A stretch of DNA of 32,426 nt from an uncultured Coriobacteriaceae bacterium (GCA_902803315.1 CADCPM010000098.1:1-32426); one strand, 5' to 3'. Shown: positions 14,132 through 22,463, counted from the stretch's first letter. Made by a program: numbers and translations. Notes: generated from the letters alone by a model not told the origin.

Positions 14132-15955
14132 TCATGCGTGTCCTCTGCTCACATAGCCCGCCATGCCTGAGGACAAGACGGTAAGGCCAAGCTTCTTCTG
14201 CAGGCGCAGTGAGGCCCGGTTCTTTGGGCTCACTTCGATCCAGGGAGTCTCGTTAAGCTTGAGGTGTCTGTTGATCTTGGCCCTCTCCAGCGCCTCTCCC
14301 CAACCTCGTCTCCTGAACTCGGGCAGGATGTGGAGCATCCCCATGGACCCTTCCGGATGCTCGCCAATAAAGCCCACCGGCTCTCCCTCCACGAACGCTC
14401 CCAAAAAGCGCCCTTGCCTTAGCGACTCTTGCAAGAGCTCAGGAACGATCAGCTCGCTTAGCTCATAGTGCTCGCGCACAAACTCAAGATGCGACTCGCC
14501 AAGCGGGCGAATGCCGGCGGCCAGCTCGGGCCTTATGGGCAAGGTTGTCCCCTGCTCATACACGCAGAGGTTGTATGGCTCAACGCCTTCCAGTTTAAAG
14601 TGCGCACCCAACTGCTTGGCAATACCCTTGCCGAGCACGTGATAATAGCGTGGCAACCCAGCAAGCCCACACGACTCCTTGGCAAGCTCGTCACGCGTGG
14701 CATACAGCATGCAACCGTCGTTTGGCAGCCCAAGCACAACGCAGCCCTCGCGCGCAACGACAACCTCGCCTATGCCACGGCGAAGCGCCTCGCGTAAGGG
14801 CAACGCGCAGGTTGGTTCGTTGGCGAGCGCGCCCATGGCCCGTTCGCGTAGCTTCCCCGGTGAAGCGCCAGCCATATCGAGCGCCAAGAGCAGACGAGAC
14901 GCAAAGCGCTCGGACGCTTGACGATCCAGGACCTCAGCCCCAGACGGCAACGACACAAGACCTTCCGCCACCATCTTTCGACCATCGACCACCTGCACGC
15001 CGCGCGCACGAGCGGCACGCGCGACGATGCCTCCCACCTCGCGATAGCAGCTGTTCGCACGTGCGTGGGACTCATGCCAGGTAGGGGTAATTGCACATGC
15101 CTCCGCCTGAGGCCAGTGACGTACGACCTCCGAGAAAAAGCCCCTCACGTCCGCCGTCACCGTGGCTTTGTCGCATCGCTCCTGCACGTAGTTGGCACCC
15201 AACTCCACAACAACCTTTGCGACGTTACTCACCTGAGCGTCAAGGATCGATGACGGTTGGAACACCTGGCCCGCCACGCTTTGGTTCACCAGCTCGAGCC
15301 CAAGCTCGTTCGCCATGAGGACAGGCCACGTGCAGGCCGGATCGCCACAACAGTAGCCCTGTGCCAACTCGTCTCCCAACATGAGCAGACGTGGACGCGA
15401 TGGCAATGGTTCCACGTAGGTGCCATCGGCCCACAGCTCTCGAATCACGCAGCCTCGGAGGCAAGGCAGCCACAGACACACCTCATGCCGAGCGCCCAGG
15501 CCAGGCAACGCCATGGTGCCTCCGCCAAGGCCCTCGCTCGAATCGTCGACGAAGAAGAGTAGTACACCGTCCTGTGGCTGAAGCATCCCCCTATGCCGAC
15601 CATCCACCACAAGTGACAGGCCGTCTTGCGGTTCGTTCCCGCACCCCCTAAGGGTTGCCCTCGTCGCAGGCGGCTCCTCGTCCAGCCTCACTGCAAGCGC
15701 CATGGCCGTGGAGTCCGTGGCAAAGCGAAGGCATACGCCGGAGGTCGCTGCCGCCATCTGCCTGAACTGTCCGGGATGCCAGGCAAGGCAGCTCGAAAGG
15801 GCCCTTCTCTGGCGCAGCCCAAATCGCTGGGGACGTGCCCAGCCACCTTGCTCGTCGGTCGTCTCGACGACACCACACAGAAAATCGGTGGCACATACGC
15901 TGGCAAGCGTGAGCGACTCCAGCGTCTGCCTATGCGCACTACCCCTATATCGCAT
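14132..15955 (-). CDS. GxDLY/SGNH-hydrolase-like domain fused to a GNAT acetyltransferase
   Basis: A 607-residue two-part protein. The N-terminal part (about 40-185) resembles the GxDLY beta domain and is followed by an SGNH-like domain (about 188-370; block III LGAN at 252-255). The catalytic Ser of the SGNH motif is replaced: LGDELAQG has Glu at 196 where GTSITQG has Ser. No DxxH block follows, so hydrolysis seems lost. The C-terminal part (about 470-600) is a GNAT fold with the acetyl-CoA loop RRRGWG and a typical NRASLRLQKKLG end. No signal peptide or membrane segment is seen. It lies ten bases after the HAD phosphatase gene. ATG chosen, though its ribosome site is weak. Substrate unknown. 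Confidence 0.7.
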   Translation of the reverse strand: MRYRGSAHRQTLESLTLASVCATDFLCGVVETTDEQGGWARPQRFGLRQRRALSSCLAWHPGQFRQMAAATSGVCLRFATDSTAMALAVRLDEEPPATRATLRGCGNEPQDGLSLVVDGRHRGMLQPQDGVLLFFVDDSSEGLGGGTMALPGLGARHEVCLWLPCLRGCVIRELWADGTYVEPLPSRPRLLMLGDELAQGYCCGDPACTWPVLMANELGLELVNQSVAGQVFQPSSILDAQVSNVAKVVVELGANYVQERCDKATVTADVRGFFSEVVRHWPQAEACAITPTWHESHARANSCYREVGGIVARAARARGVQVVDGRKMVAEGLVSLPSGAEVLDRQASERFASRLLLALDMAGASPGKLRERAMGALANEPTCALPLREALRRGIGEVVVAREGCVVLGLPNDGCMLYATRDELAKESCGLAGLPRYYHVLGKGIAKQLGAHFKLEGVEPYNLCVYEQGTTLPIRPELAAGIRPLGESHLEFVREHYELSELIVPELLQESLRQGRFLGAFVEGEPVGFIGEHPEGSMGMLHILPEFRRRGWGEALERAKINRHLKLNETPWIEVSPKNRASLRLQKKLGLTVLSSGMAGYVSRGHA

Positions 15956-15964
15956 GACGGCACT

Positions 15965-16762
15965 CTAAAAGAGCAGGTCTTCCAGTACCTGCAGCACGCC
16001 ATCTTCCGTGCAGGACGGCGCAACGTCGTCGGCTGCCGCCTTCACGTTCTCCGGCGCATCTTGCATGGCATAACCAAGACCCACGAACTTCAGCATCTCC
16101 AAGTCGTTGTCGGAATCGCCAAATGCCACGCATTCCTCTGGCTCTATGCCATAGCGATCGAGCAGGTGGCCAAGTCCCACCGCCTTGTTTATTCCGGGAC
16201 ACATAACGTCAAAGTACCCGGCACCCGAGCCGGTGACGTCCATAACGTCACCCACTATCTGGCGGAAACGTTCAATCTCGCGTTTCACGCGACTCTCGTC
16301 CACCAGAGAGGAGAACATGATGATCTTGTCATCCACGTCGCGGAAATCGTCCACCCATTCGATGCGAGTGCTATAGAGCGCCATGTCATCGAAGAACGCC
16401 TGGTCTGTGCCACGCTCTATATAGGTTGAGCGCACGCCAATGAATGCAAAGGGCACGTCCTTTACCTCGTGACAGGTATCGATCATACGAGCCACGGCCT
16501 CGTCCGAAGCATGCGCCACGAATACCTCGTTACCCCCGTCCACCACATACGCGCCGCTCGCCGACACGATTCCGATGCGATTCGCATATTCGCTGAAAAG
16601 GCTTTCCACCTGATAGCGTTGGTTGCCAGTGGCAACCACAAAGCGTATGCCCAGGTCCTGCATGCGTTTGAACAGAATGCTAAAGCGTTCGTTGTCGTAG
16701 TGAACGTGATCTCGCAAAAACGTGCCGTCCTCGTCCACGGCAACCAGGCGAATGTTTGGCAT
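15965..16762 (-). CDS. Cof-type HAD-IIB sugar-phosphatase-like hydrolase
   Basis: A 265-residue cytoplasmic HAD phosphatase. Motif I is DEDGT (D10, D12), motif II Thr is in VVATGN, the motif III Lys is in INKAVGLGHLL, and motif IV is GDSDNDLEML; the central cap is of the type IIB pattern. Such enzymes dephosphorylate sugar phosphates, FMN or PLP with broad specificity. ATG start with GGGGGCGAGG directly upstream. It leads the transcription unit that continues into the GNAT fusion gene. Upstream lie two hairpins with a shared apex and one constant-head palindrome. Confidence 0.88.
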   Translation of the reverse strand: MPNIRLVAVDEDGTFLRDHVHYDNERFSILFKRMQDLGIRFVVATGNQRYQVESLFSEYANRIGIVSASGAYVVDGGNEVFVAHASDEAVARMIDTCHEVKDVPFAFIGVRSTYIERGTDQAFFDDMALYSTRIEWVDDFRDVDDKIIMFSSLVDESRVKREIERFRQIVGDVMDVTGSGAGYFDVMCPGINKAVGLGHLLDRYGIEPEECVAFGDSDNDLEMLKFVGLGYAMQDAPENVKAAADDVAPSCTEDGVLQVLEDLLF

Positions 16763-16873
16763 CCTCGCCCCCTTCTCTTACGTGCCGACAATACCTTATT
16801 GTAGCGCGTTCCGAACCCTGTCCCAAAGAACAGCCATATCCTTCCTGCAGCATGGAAAGCAACGCTGTCGAAA

Positions 16874-16948
16874 GGGCGGACGGAACGAGCTCCACGTGCT
16901 CAAACAGCGCTTCGCGAACTGCGCGCGTGGGGCTCGTTCCGTCCGCCC
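16874..16948. repeat. Shared-apex hairpin 1 (family 3)
   Basis: Arms 16874-16896 and 16926-16948 pair at 22 of 23 positions (arm includes GGGCGGACGGAACGAGC). The 29-nt apex contains CAGCGCTTCGCGAACTG, shared with hairpin 2. Part of the left arm (16885-16898) can instead pair perfectly over 14 bp with 16979-16992, so two exclusive folds exist. Confidence 0.92.
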
Positions 16949-17014
16949 CTCCGCCTTCCTGAATTGTTGCGATAACCACACGTGGAGCTCGTCCTGCCGC
17001 ACCCCGCGCCCACG

Positions 17015-17080
17015 CCACCCCGCATGCGGCTCCGCGCTCGCTTCGCTCGCTCACTTCGTGAGTCGCCGCTTGCGGGGCGG
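17015..17080 (+). repeat. Constant-head palindrome, copy 5 (family 1)
   Basis: The head is at 17026-17069. Short arms 17015-17030 and 17065-17080 pair at 14 of 16 positions (CCACCCCGCATGCGGC). It lies between the two shared-apex hairpins. Confidence 0.85.
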
Positions 17081-17095
17081 CGCGGGCCGGCCTGA

Positions 17096-17160
17096 GGGAG
17101 ACGGAGGTCACTGTGCTCAAACAGCGCTTCGCGAACTGCGCACGGTGACTTCCGTCTCCC
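17096..17160. repeat. Shared-apex hairpin 2 (family 3)
   Basis: Arms 17096-17111 and 17145-17160 pair at 15 of 16 positions (GGGAGACGGAGGTCAC) and share nothing with the arms of hairpin 1. The apex again contains CAGCGCTTCGCGAACTG. It begins 24 bp after the stop of the GH78 remnant. Confidence 0.9.
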
Positions 17161-17183
17161 CCTCGGTCGGCGCTCTTCACTCT

Positions 17184-17876
17184 TCAGAGGCGAGCCTCAA
17201 ACACATGCCTGCCGCTCATTACCGTTTGGCGCCTGGAGCCGACGCGCATCTCTCCTTCCACCCCTGGGGGAAGGCTTACTTCCAGGCGAAGCCGGCTTTC
17301 ATTGCGCTCCCAGCGCACGACCATAAGGCCGCGATCAAGCAAGACGCTTCCCTGCGCAAATCGCAGATGCGATGCGAAACGAGGCTCGACGCGCACATAG
17401 CGCGCATGCAACCCAGCGCAGGAAACGCCCAGCAAGTCGGTCCACAGTTCGCTATGCAAGTCGCATGCGTCCAAATACTCAAAGCGTGCAGTCTCTTGTT
17501 CGTCTGAGGTCCATATGCAGCCCAACCGCTGTAGGCCCATTTCACTTCGGGGCTCATCCGCCTCGCATCCCCACACAAACGCCGACGGGATGCTTTGCGT
17601 GCGCTGGCCTACGTCATCGAAAACGGTTACGAACCAGGAAAAGGCCTCGCCCGCATTGCCCGCAGGGCCGCAATAGCAAACCTCGCAGGCATCGCCTGCC
17701 ACATTTCCGGAGTCCCAGGCCACATCACCGGATGCGAGCGACACCACCACGACCCTATACGATGCCTGGTTCGCACCATTTTTTGTTGAGCCCAACCGCC
17801 AGGAGAGGCGTACGTCACCCGTCACGCCGTGCGGATCACGTAGACCGTTGCACAAAAGGTCGAAGACCGTGAGCAC
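17184..17876 (-). CDS. GH78 alpha-L-rhamnosidase remnant lacking the catalytic barrel
   Basis: A 230-residue protein made only of the two ends of a GH78 enzyme. Residues about 1-105 match the N-terminal Ig-like domain (LLCNGLRDPHGV, RLSWRL, SYRVVVVSLASGDVAWDSG, FSWFVTVFDDVG). Residues about 165-230 match the C-terminal beta domain (GLMVVRWERNESRLRLEVSL, then SGRHVFEA). The (alpha/alpha)6 catalytic domain and its acidic residues, normally several hundred residues, are missing, yet the frame is open throughout. I chose GTG at 17876, preceded by GGGGGAG; an ATG 13 codons upstream has no ribosome site. Either a cleanly deleted decaying gene or a retained sugar-binding protein. No signal peptide is seen. 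It follows the phosphatase gene by 86 bp. Confidence 0.75.
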   Translation of the reverse strand: MLTVFDLLCNGLRDPHGVTGDVRLSWRLGSTKNGANQASYRVVVVSLASGDVAWDSGNVAGDACEVCYCGPAGNAGEAFSWFVTVFDDVGQRTQSIPSAFVWGCEADEPRSEMGLQRLGCIWTSDEQETARFEYLDACDLHSELWTDLLGVSCAGLHARYVRVEPRFASHLRFAQGSVLLDRGLMVVRWERNESRLRLEVSLPPGVEGEMRVGSRRQTVMSGRHVFEARL

Positions 17877-17962
17877 GCATTCTCCCCCATTCGCTTGAGC
17901 ATCCGAACATTCCATGGGAACGTCGTCACGGCAAACAAGACACGGAGAGCGCGACGCAACCG

Positions 17963-18763
17963 CTATTCGCCCTCTTGCACCGCCTCGTAGAACTCAGCGC
18001 CGTCGTCAAGGCGTACCATGCCGATCCTTCCCCAGCCCGCACCGCCGGCCGCACCGCAGTCTATGGCCCAGCGATCGGCCACGCCACCGGTTGCCTCGCA
18101 AGCTCCCAGGTGCATAATCTGACATTCGCCCTCGTCGTTGCGCGCAGGGCGGTCAAACCGGTCTGCAAGGTCCTCCACATAGGGAACGGGCGTATGGCCG
18201 GCAATCACGATGGGACCTTCTCCGTCTTCGGTAAGAAAACCGGTTGGCTGCCCCCAGAACTCATCTCTGATCCACAGCACGTCTTCGGCTCTCTGATAGC
18301 GCAGAAGCGCTTCCATCGTGGTATCTGTCCATCGGCTTCGTGAGGAGAAGTTAAGGGGTAGCAAACCCGCATGCACGAGCAGATACATACGGCCATCCAC
18401 ACGTATGTGGGCACCAAGCGCAAGGTTGCTCACCCAACCCAGAAGATCAACGAACTCATCCTCCGGAAGGCTGGCAAGGCCTCTCGCCGTGGTGCTTCCG
18501 CCATTCATCTCCCACTGGAAGCGTGTGGTTGGATCGTCTGGGTGCCTAATGACATCGAGCATCATATCCTCGTGGTTGCCCATGAGCACATGCGCGTTGG
18601 CAAGGTTCCTGCACGTCTGCATAACGGCAACCGGATCGGGCCCACGATCCACCATGTCGCCCAGAATCCAAATATCATCCTCATCCGAGGGAGCAACGCG
18701 CTCAAGCAGCCGCTCAAGCGTTTTGTGGTGCCCATGCACATCTGAGAACACATACGTTGCCAT
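17963..18763 (-). CDS. PPP-family metallophosphatase (ApaH/PrpA-like)
   Basis: A 266-residue phosphoesterase with all the two-metal motifs: DVHGH (residues 8-12), GDMVDRGPD, GNHED, a later HAG and GHTPV. This pattern is typical of bacterial protein serine/threonine phosphatases and of diadenosine tetraphosphate hydrolases; sequence alone does not decide between them. The start is ATG at 18763 with GGGAGG seven bases upstream; the frame is open further upstream only across a constant-head repeat, which is not coding. It is followed by the GH78 remnant. Confidence 0.88.
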   Translation of the reverse strand: MATYVFSDVHGHHKTLERLLERVAPSDEDDIWILGDMVDRGPDPVAVMQTCRNLANAHVLMGNHEDMMLDVIRHPDDPTTRFQWEMNGGSTTARGLASLPEDEFVDLLGWVSNLALGAHIRVDGRMYLLVHAGLLPLNFSSRSRWTDTTMEALLRYQRAEDVLWIRDEFWGQPTGFLTEDGEGPIVIAGHTPVPYVEDLADRFDRPARNDEGECQIMHLGACEATGGVADRWAIDCGAAGGAGWGRIGMVRLDDGAEFYEAVQEGE

Positions 18764-18857
18764 CTGACGACCTCCCGTAGGAAACTCTACCGAAAATGGG
18801 CCAACATGGCAAACGATTGGCATCGCATCCACACGAGCACTACGTACGCTGGGCTGT

Positions 18858-18976
18858 TCACACCACTCCTTCCCGTGCCTCCGTCGGTCCCGCATGCGGC
18901 TCCGCGCCCGCTTCGCTCGCTCACTTCGTGAGTCGCCACATACGAGCCGGCACAGGCGCGGGAGGGAGTGGTGTGA
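18858..18976 (+). repeat. Constant-head palindrome, copy 6 (family 1)
   Basis: The head (18896-18938) has one internal substitution and an altered 3' end. Outer arms 18858-18875 and 18959-18976 pair at 17 of 18 positions (TCACACCACTCC / GGAGTGGTGTGA); the inner arms have drifted. It ends 27 bp from the vsr stop codon. Confidence 0.88.
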
Positions 18977-19002
18977 CAAGGGGATAGGTCTCCTGTGAGC
19001 AT

Positions 19003-19506
19003 TTATCCGTGGCGCCGACGCCAGGCAACGCGATGTTGCCACGCGCTCAAATAGCCCACCTCCACCATACGCCCCTGCGGATAAATGCCGAGCTCCGCAA
19101 GTTCGATCTGGCGTACGAGCTGCTCCATCGTAGGCTTGAGGCGCGCTTTCTTAAGTGCGCATTCCCACACCACGAGCACGGTCCATCCCTGATCCACCAG
19201 CTCCTTGTGGTTCCTGTCGTCTCGAGCGCGGTTACGCGCGAACTTGGCTTCCCAAAACTCAACGTTCGTCTTTGGCGTCGACAGGTTGCAGTGTGGGCAA
19301 CGGTGCCAAAAGCACCCGTTTACAAAAATCGCTATCTTGCGTCCGGGATAGCAGATGTCGGGCTTGCCAGGACACTTCTTCCAGTGAAGTCGGTATCCGG
19401 GAAGCCCCGCCTCGCGCAAATAATGGCGAACCAACAACTCCGGCTTTGTGTTCTTGCTCTTGTTTGCCTGCATAACGTGGCGAGTCGCCTCGCTCGTACG
19501 TGCCAT
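19003..19506 (-). CDS. vsr: Very short patch repair endonuclease (Vsr), orphan
   Basis: Nicks DNA 5' of the T in T:G mismatches that arise from deamination of 5-methylcytosine. The 167 residues carry the family pattern: TKPE (E23), PGKPDI (catalytic Asp D50), IFVNGCFWHRCPHC (about 60-73, catalytic His and zinc ligands), FWEAKFARNRARD and VVWEC. No cytosine methyltransferase, the usual partner, is present in the window. It begins five bases after the dxs-like stop codon, so it is probably cotranscribed. A constant-head palindrome follows. Confidence 0.9.
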   Translation of the reverse strand: MARTSEATRHVMQANKSKNTKPELLVRHYLREAGLPGYRLHWKKCPGKPDICYPGRKIAIFVNGCFWHRCPHCNLSTPKTNVEFWEAKFARNRARDDRNHKELVDQGWTVLVVWECALKKARLKPTMEQLVRQIELAELGIYPQGRMVEVGYLSAWQHRVAWRRRHG

Positions 19507-19511
19507 CGCCG

Positions 19512-21263
19512 CTACAGCCCCAGATTCTCTATGTCACGCACGATGTCGTCGGCAGTGAAGTGATAGATCTTGAAGAATTCCTCGGTGGGCACACGGTCCA
19601 AGAACTCCTTCTTGCCACCGTAGCAAAGAATGCGCATGGGTGACGAGCCGAAGAATCGGGCGACCTTCTCACCAAACCCACCGCAGAGAATTCCCGCTTC
19701 CAGCGTAATTGCCAGATCGTGCTCGGCAGGGAGCGTGTTGAGGAGTCGCACGTCAAAGCTCGAGTAATTGAGGGCCTCGATTATGGTCGCTTGGATGCCA
19801 TCGCGCTCTTGGAGCAATTCGGCGGTCTTGCGCGCCAGCTCAACCGTGCTACCAAGCGAAAGGATCGCTATGCGAGAGCCCTTGCGCGCCATATGCCAAC
19901 CAGTTGGACGCATGCGATCAAAAGCACCTTGTTCGCCGTGAAGAACCTTCTCGGGAACACGGATCACCACGGGGCGCTCCCTTTGGTCCACCGACCAGTC
20001 GAGCATATCGAGGTACTCCTCGCATGTGGAGGGCGCAAGGCAGGTGATGCCGGGAATGTTGCTGGTCATCACAACGTCGAGCGTCCCCGCATGCGTGGCG
20101 TCTATGTCGTAGAACCCCGCTCCAAACACAAGCACCGTGGCAGGAGAGCGATTGAGGCCGAGCTCCTGAACAAGCTGGTCAAACGCACGCTGCGCAAAGG
20201 TCGCCATAACCATAAACACTGGCTTTGCGCCGCCTCGCGCCAACCCAGCGCTAAACGCAACGGCATGCTGTTCGGTTATGCCCGTGTCGAAGAACTGATC
20301 GCCACACGAATCGCGGAAATCCGGCGTGAGTCCCACCCCGGAAGGGGCCCCGGCGTTAACCACAATCACGCTGGGATCCTCTGCGATCTTCTTCCGCAGA
20401 TAATCGCGCGTGATTTGCTGATACGTAAGCTCCTTTGGCTTGGTTGCGGCACCGGTGGGGTCGAAGCCGCGCGGAATCGAGTGCGCAGCCTCAGGGTTCT
20501 TTTCGGCCCAGCCCAAACCTTTGCCCTTTTTCGTATGGATGTGCACCACCACGGGATGGTCAATGTCGCGTATCTCTTCGAAGGCGGCTACGAGCGCCTC
20601 CACGTCGTTTCCCTCTTCCACATAGCGATAGTCGAGACCGAGGGTGCGAAAGAAGTTATTCTTGCAGGCGCCCTTGGTCTGGCGAAGCTCCGCAAGGTTT
20701 TCGTAGATACCTCCGGAGTTTTCGGCGATGGACCTTTGGTTGTCGTTGAACACCACAATGAGGTTCGTTCCCACCGTTACCGCATTGTCGAGTCCCTCGA
20801 AGGCCTCTCCGCCGCTCAACGCACCGTCACCAAGCACCGCTATAACGTTGTGGCGCTGTTTCAAAAGATCGCGCGCCTTGGCGAGGCCGCAGGCAAGGCT
20901 TACGGCCTGCGAGGTGTGCCCAGCCCTGAACAGGTCGTATTCGCTTTCACCTGGATTGGTAAAGCCCGTGTATTCGTCATAATGCTCGGGATCCGTGTAG
21001 GCGCACTTGCGACCCGTAAGCATCTTATGCGTGTAGCACTGATGCGAAACGTCGAACACGAGCTTGTCTGTGGGAAAGTCAAACACGTGGTGCAGCGCGA
21101 CGGTTGCCTCCACGAATCCCAAGTTGGGACCCAAGTGACCACCAGTTGCCATTACGGCATCGATCAGAGCGCTGCGGGCTTCGTCGCAGAGGGCCTGCAA
21201 TTCGCCTAGGGAAAGGCTGCGCACATCGGCAGAACTCTCGATGCGACCGAGAACGCCACTCAT
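19512..21263 (-). CDS. dxs: Divergent DXS-like thiamine diphosphate enzyme
   Basis: 583 residues, aligning end to end with 1-deoxy-D-xylulose-5-phosphate synthase, which joins pyruvate and glyceraldehyde 3-phosphate for isoprenoid and thiamine synthesis. Visible are GGHLGPNLG with a conserved His (H43), the ThDP site GDGALSGGEAFEGLDN...FNDNQRSI, and the catalytic-Glu block GITEQHAVAF. It is about 40 residues shorter than E. coli Dxs, and some substrate-site motifs differ: DRAG reads FGAG, the GHD before the KGKG loop reads GND, and RYPRG reads RVPEK. A DXS-like transketolase is therefore an alternative. Start chosen at the ATG with AGGAG just upstream, not the ATG nine codons earlier. Confidence 0.72.
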   Translation of the reverse strand: MSGVLGRIESSADVRSLSLGELQALCDEARSALIDAVMATGGHLGPNLGFVEATVALHHVFDFPTDKLVFDVSHQCYTHKMLTGRKCAYTDPEHYDEYTGFTNPGESEYDLFRAGHTSQAVSLACGLAKARDLLKQRHNVIAVLGDGALSGGEAFEGLDNAVTVGTNLIVVFNDNQRSIAENSGGIYENLAELRQTKGACKNNFFRTLGLDYRYVEEGNDVEALVAAFEEIRDIDHPVVVHIHTKKGKGLGWAEKNPEAAHSIPRGFDPTGAATKPKELTYQQITRDYLRKKIAEDPSVIVVNAGAPSGVGLTPDFRDSCGDQFFDTGITEQHAVAFSAGLARGGAKPVFMVMATFAQRAFDQLVQELGLNRSPATVLVFGAGFYDIDATHAGTLDVVMTSNIPGITCLAPSTCEEYLDMLDWSVDQRERPVVIRVPEKVLHGEQGAFDRMRPTGWHMARKGSRIAILSLGSTVELARKTAELLQERDGIQATIIEALNYSSFDVRLLNTLPAEHDLAITLEAGILCGGFGEKVARFFGSSPMRILCYGGKKEFLDRVPTEEFFKIYHFTADDIVRDIENLGL

Positions 21264-21429
21264 ATGTCTCCTCTCCCCATAGAAAATCAATTCAATTATG
21301 AAGCATCGGACTCACAATGAGTACCCCAAGCCTGTAAAAAGCCTGAATCCCTACAACATGGCCAATGTTTTGGGCTCGTTTCGCGCAATTTACGTAAGAA
21401 AACAGGGCAAAAACAAGCTCGTCAACCCG

Positions 21430-22380
21430 CTATTCCACTCGCTCCCCACTAAAGTTGAGGCCGCCCGTAAGATCCGCGGCAGCATCCGCATCAAAATCAT
21501 CACCCAAAACGATTTGCAGAGCGTCCGCCACCTCGCCGAGCGCACCCTCATACAAGTCCCAGAACGATGAGTTAAGCGTCTCGCCGGTAAACGGGTTTCT
21601 CCATGGCTTCCGCTCCCGATTGTCAAAGTCGCTCGTAAGCTCGGTACGCGCCCTGTGCGACATCGCACGAACGAGTGAATACCGCTTCTTCATCATAGGC
21701 GCCTCAATACGGGCAAGAACATCCGTCTTGCGCCCACGTGGCGACCAGAACATGCGCTGCGCCAAGCGGAAGCAATACACCGCCAGCGGATACACCTCGT
21801 TGAGCGTGGGCTCCTCCTCGCCAAACAGCCCAACGGCAGAATCGCGATACAGGTCTCCCAAAACGGCAAGCATCTGATCGCGGCCGCGCAGCACCTGCTC
21901 ATAGGGCCTGTATGACTTTATGGTTTGGTTACGTTTGGTAAAGAGGACCATCTCGTCCAAATCGCGCTCTATCTCGGCATGTACGATGCCACCGTCCGAC
22001 GAGTCCAGCTCGCTTACGCCCGCTTGGCATATGCCGCGCTCCCAAAAGTACACAAGCGGATGAATCGCGCGATCGAGCAGGTAGTGACACGTGAAGCCGG
22101 CAAGATACGCACGAGCGACCTTACGCTCCTCCACGGGTAACCCGTCAACGGCCTGACGCATGGCGCAAAAGAGCTTGCTCGGGTTCTCGCTGTGCATCGT
22201 AGACCCAAACACCCTGAACTCCTCCAGAGGCGGCAGAAGCAGCAGATAGAAGAGTGGGTCGGGCCCCTGGTTTCCCAACAAGAAGGCGTCGCGCTCGTCG
22301 GGAGTAAAGAGATCTGTGACTTCAAGAGCCATTCCGTAGGCATCTTGTCCAAACTGGTCGTGCGTTAGCATGGCAGGCAT
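21430..22380 (-). CDS. Zinc-dependent phospholipase C-like protein
   Basis: 316 residues of the zinc-dependent phospholipase C/S1-P1 nuclease fold. Candidate metal ligands are H7 (MLTHDQFG), D41 (NQGPDPLFY), H63, H99 and D103-H107 in CHYLLDRAIHP. No signal peptide is seen, so unlike secreted clostridial alpha-toxins it is probably cytoplasmic, as in many Firmicutes and actinobacterial relatives of unknown function. I chose the ATG with AGGAG seven bases upstream over an ATG 22 codons earlier. It is transcribed away from the UMF1 transporter gene; the 145 bp between them should hold both promoters. Confidence 0.8.
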   Translation of the reverse strand: MPAMLTHDQFGQDAYGMALEVTDLFTPDERDAFLLGNQGPDPLFYLLLLPPLEEFRVFGSTMHSENPSKLFCAMRQAVDGLPVEERKVARAYLAGFTCHYLLDRAIHPLVYFWERGICQAGVSELDSSDGGIVHAEIERDLDEMVLFTKRNQTIKSYRPYEQVLRGRDQMLAVLGDLYRDSAVGLFGEEEPTLNEVYPLAVYCFRLAQRMFWSPRGRKTDVLARIEAPMMKKRYSLVRAMSHRARTELTSDFDNRERKPWRNPFTGETLNSSFWDLYEGALGEVADALQIVLGDDFDADAAADLTGGLNFSGERVE

Positions 22381-22463
22381 TTGGGGGCTCCTATCTTTAC
22401 ATGCGTGGGACATGTGTACAGAACACTTTAGCACCACACAGGCCACTGCTCACCGACACGCAT

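Larger units (their letters stand above)
16763..17183. other. 421-bp gene-free stretch with three palindromes
   Basis: It holds hairpin 1 of family 3 (16874-16948), a constant-head palindrome (17015-17080) and hairpin 2 of family 3 (17096-17160). No gene is seen. The promoter of the HAD gene is expected near 16770-16860 but was not identified with confidence. Confidence 0.7.

Noticed and set aside
19719..21209. 496-residue open frame opposite the dxs-like gene
   Set aside because: Antisense shadow with no recognisable motifs or ribosome site.
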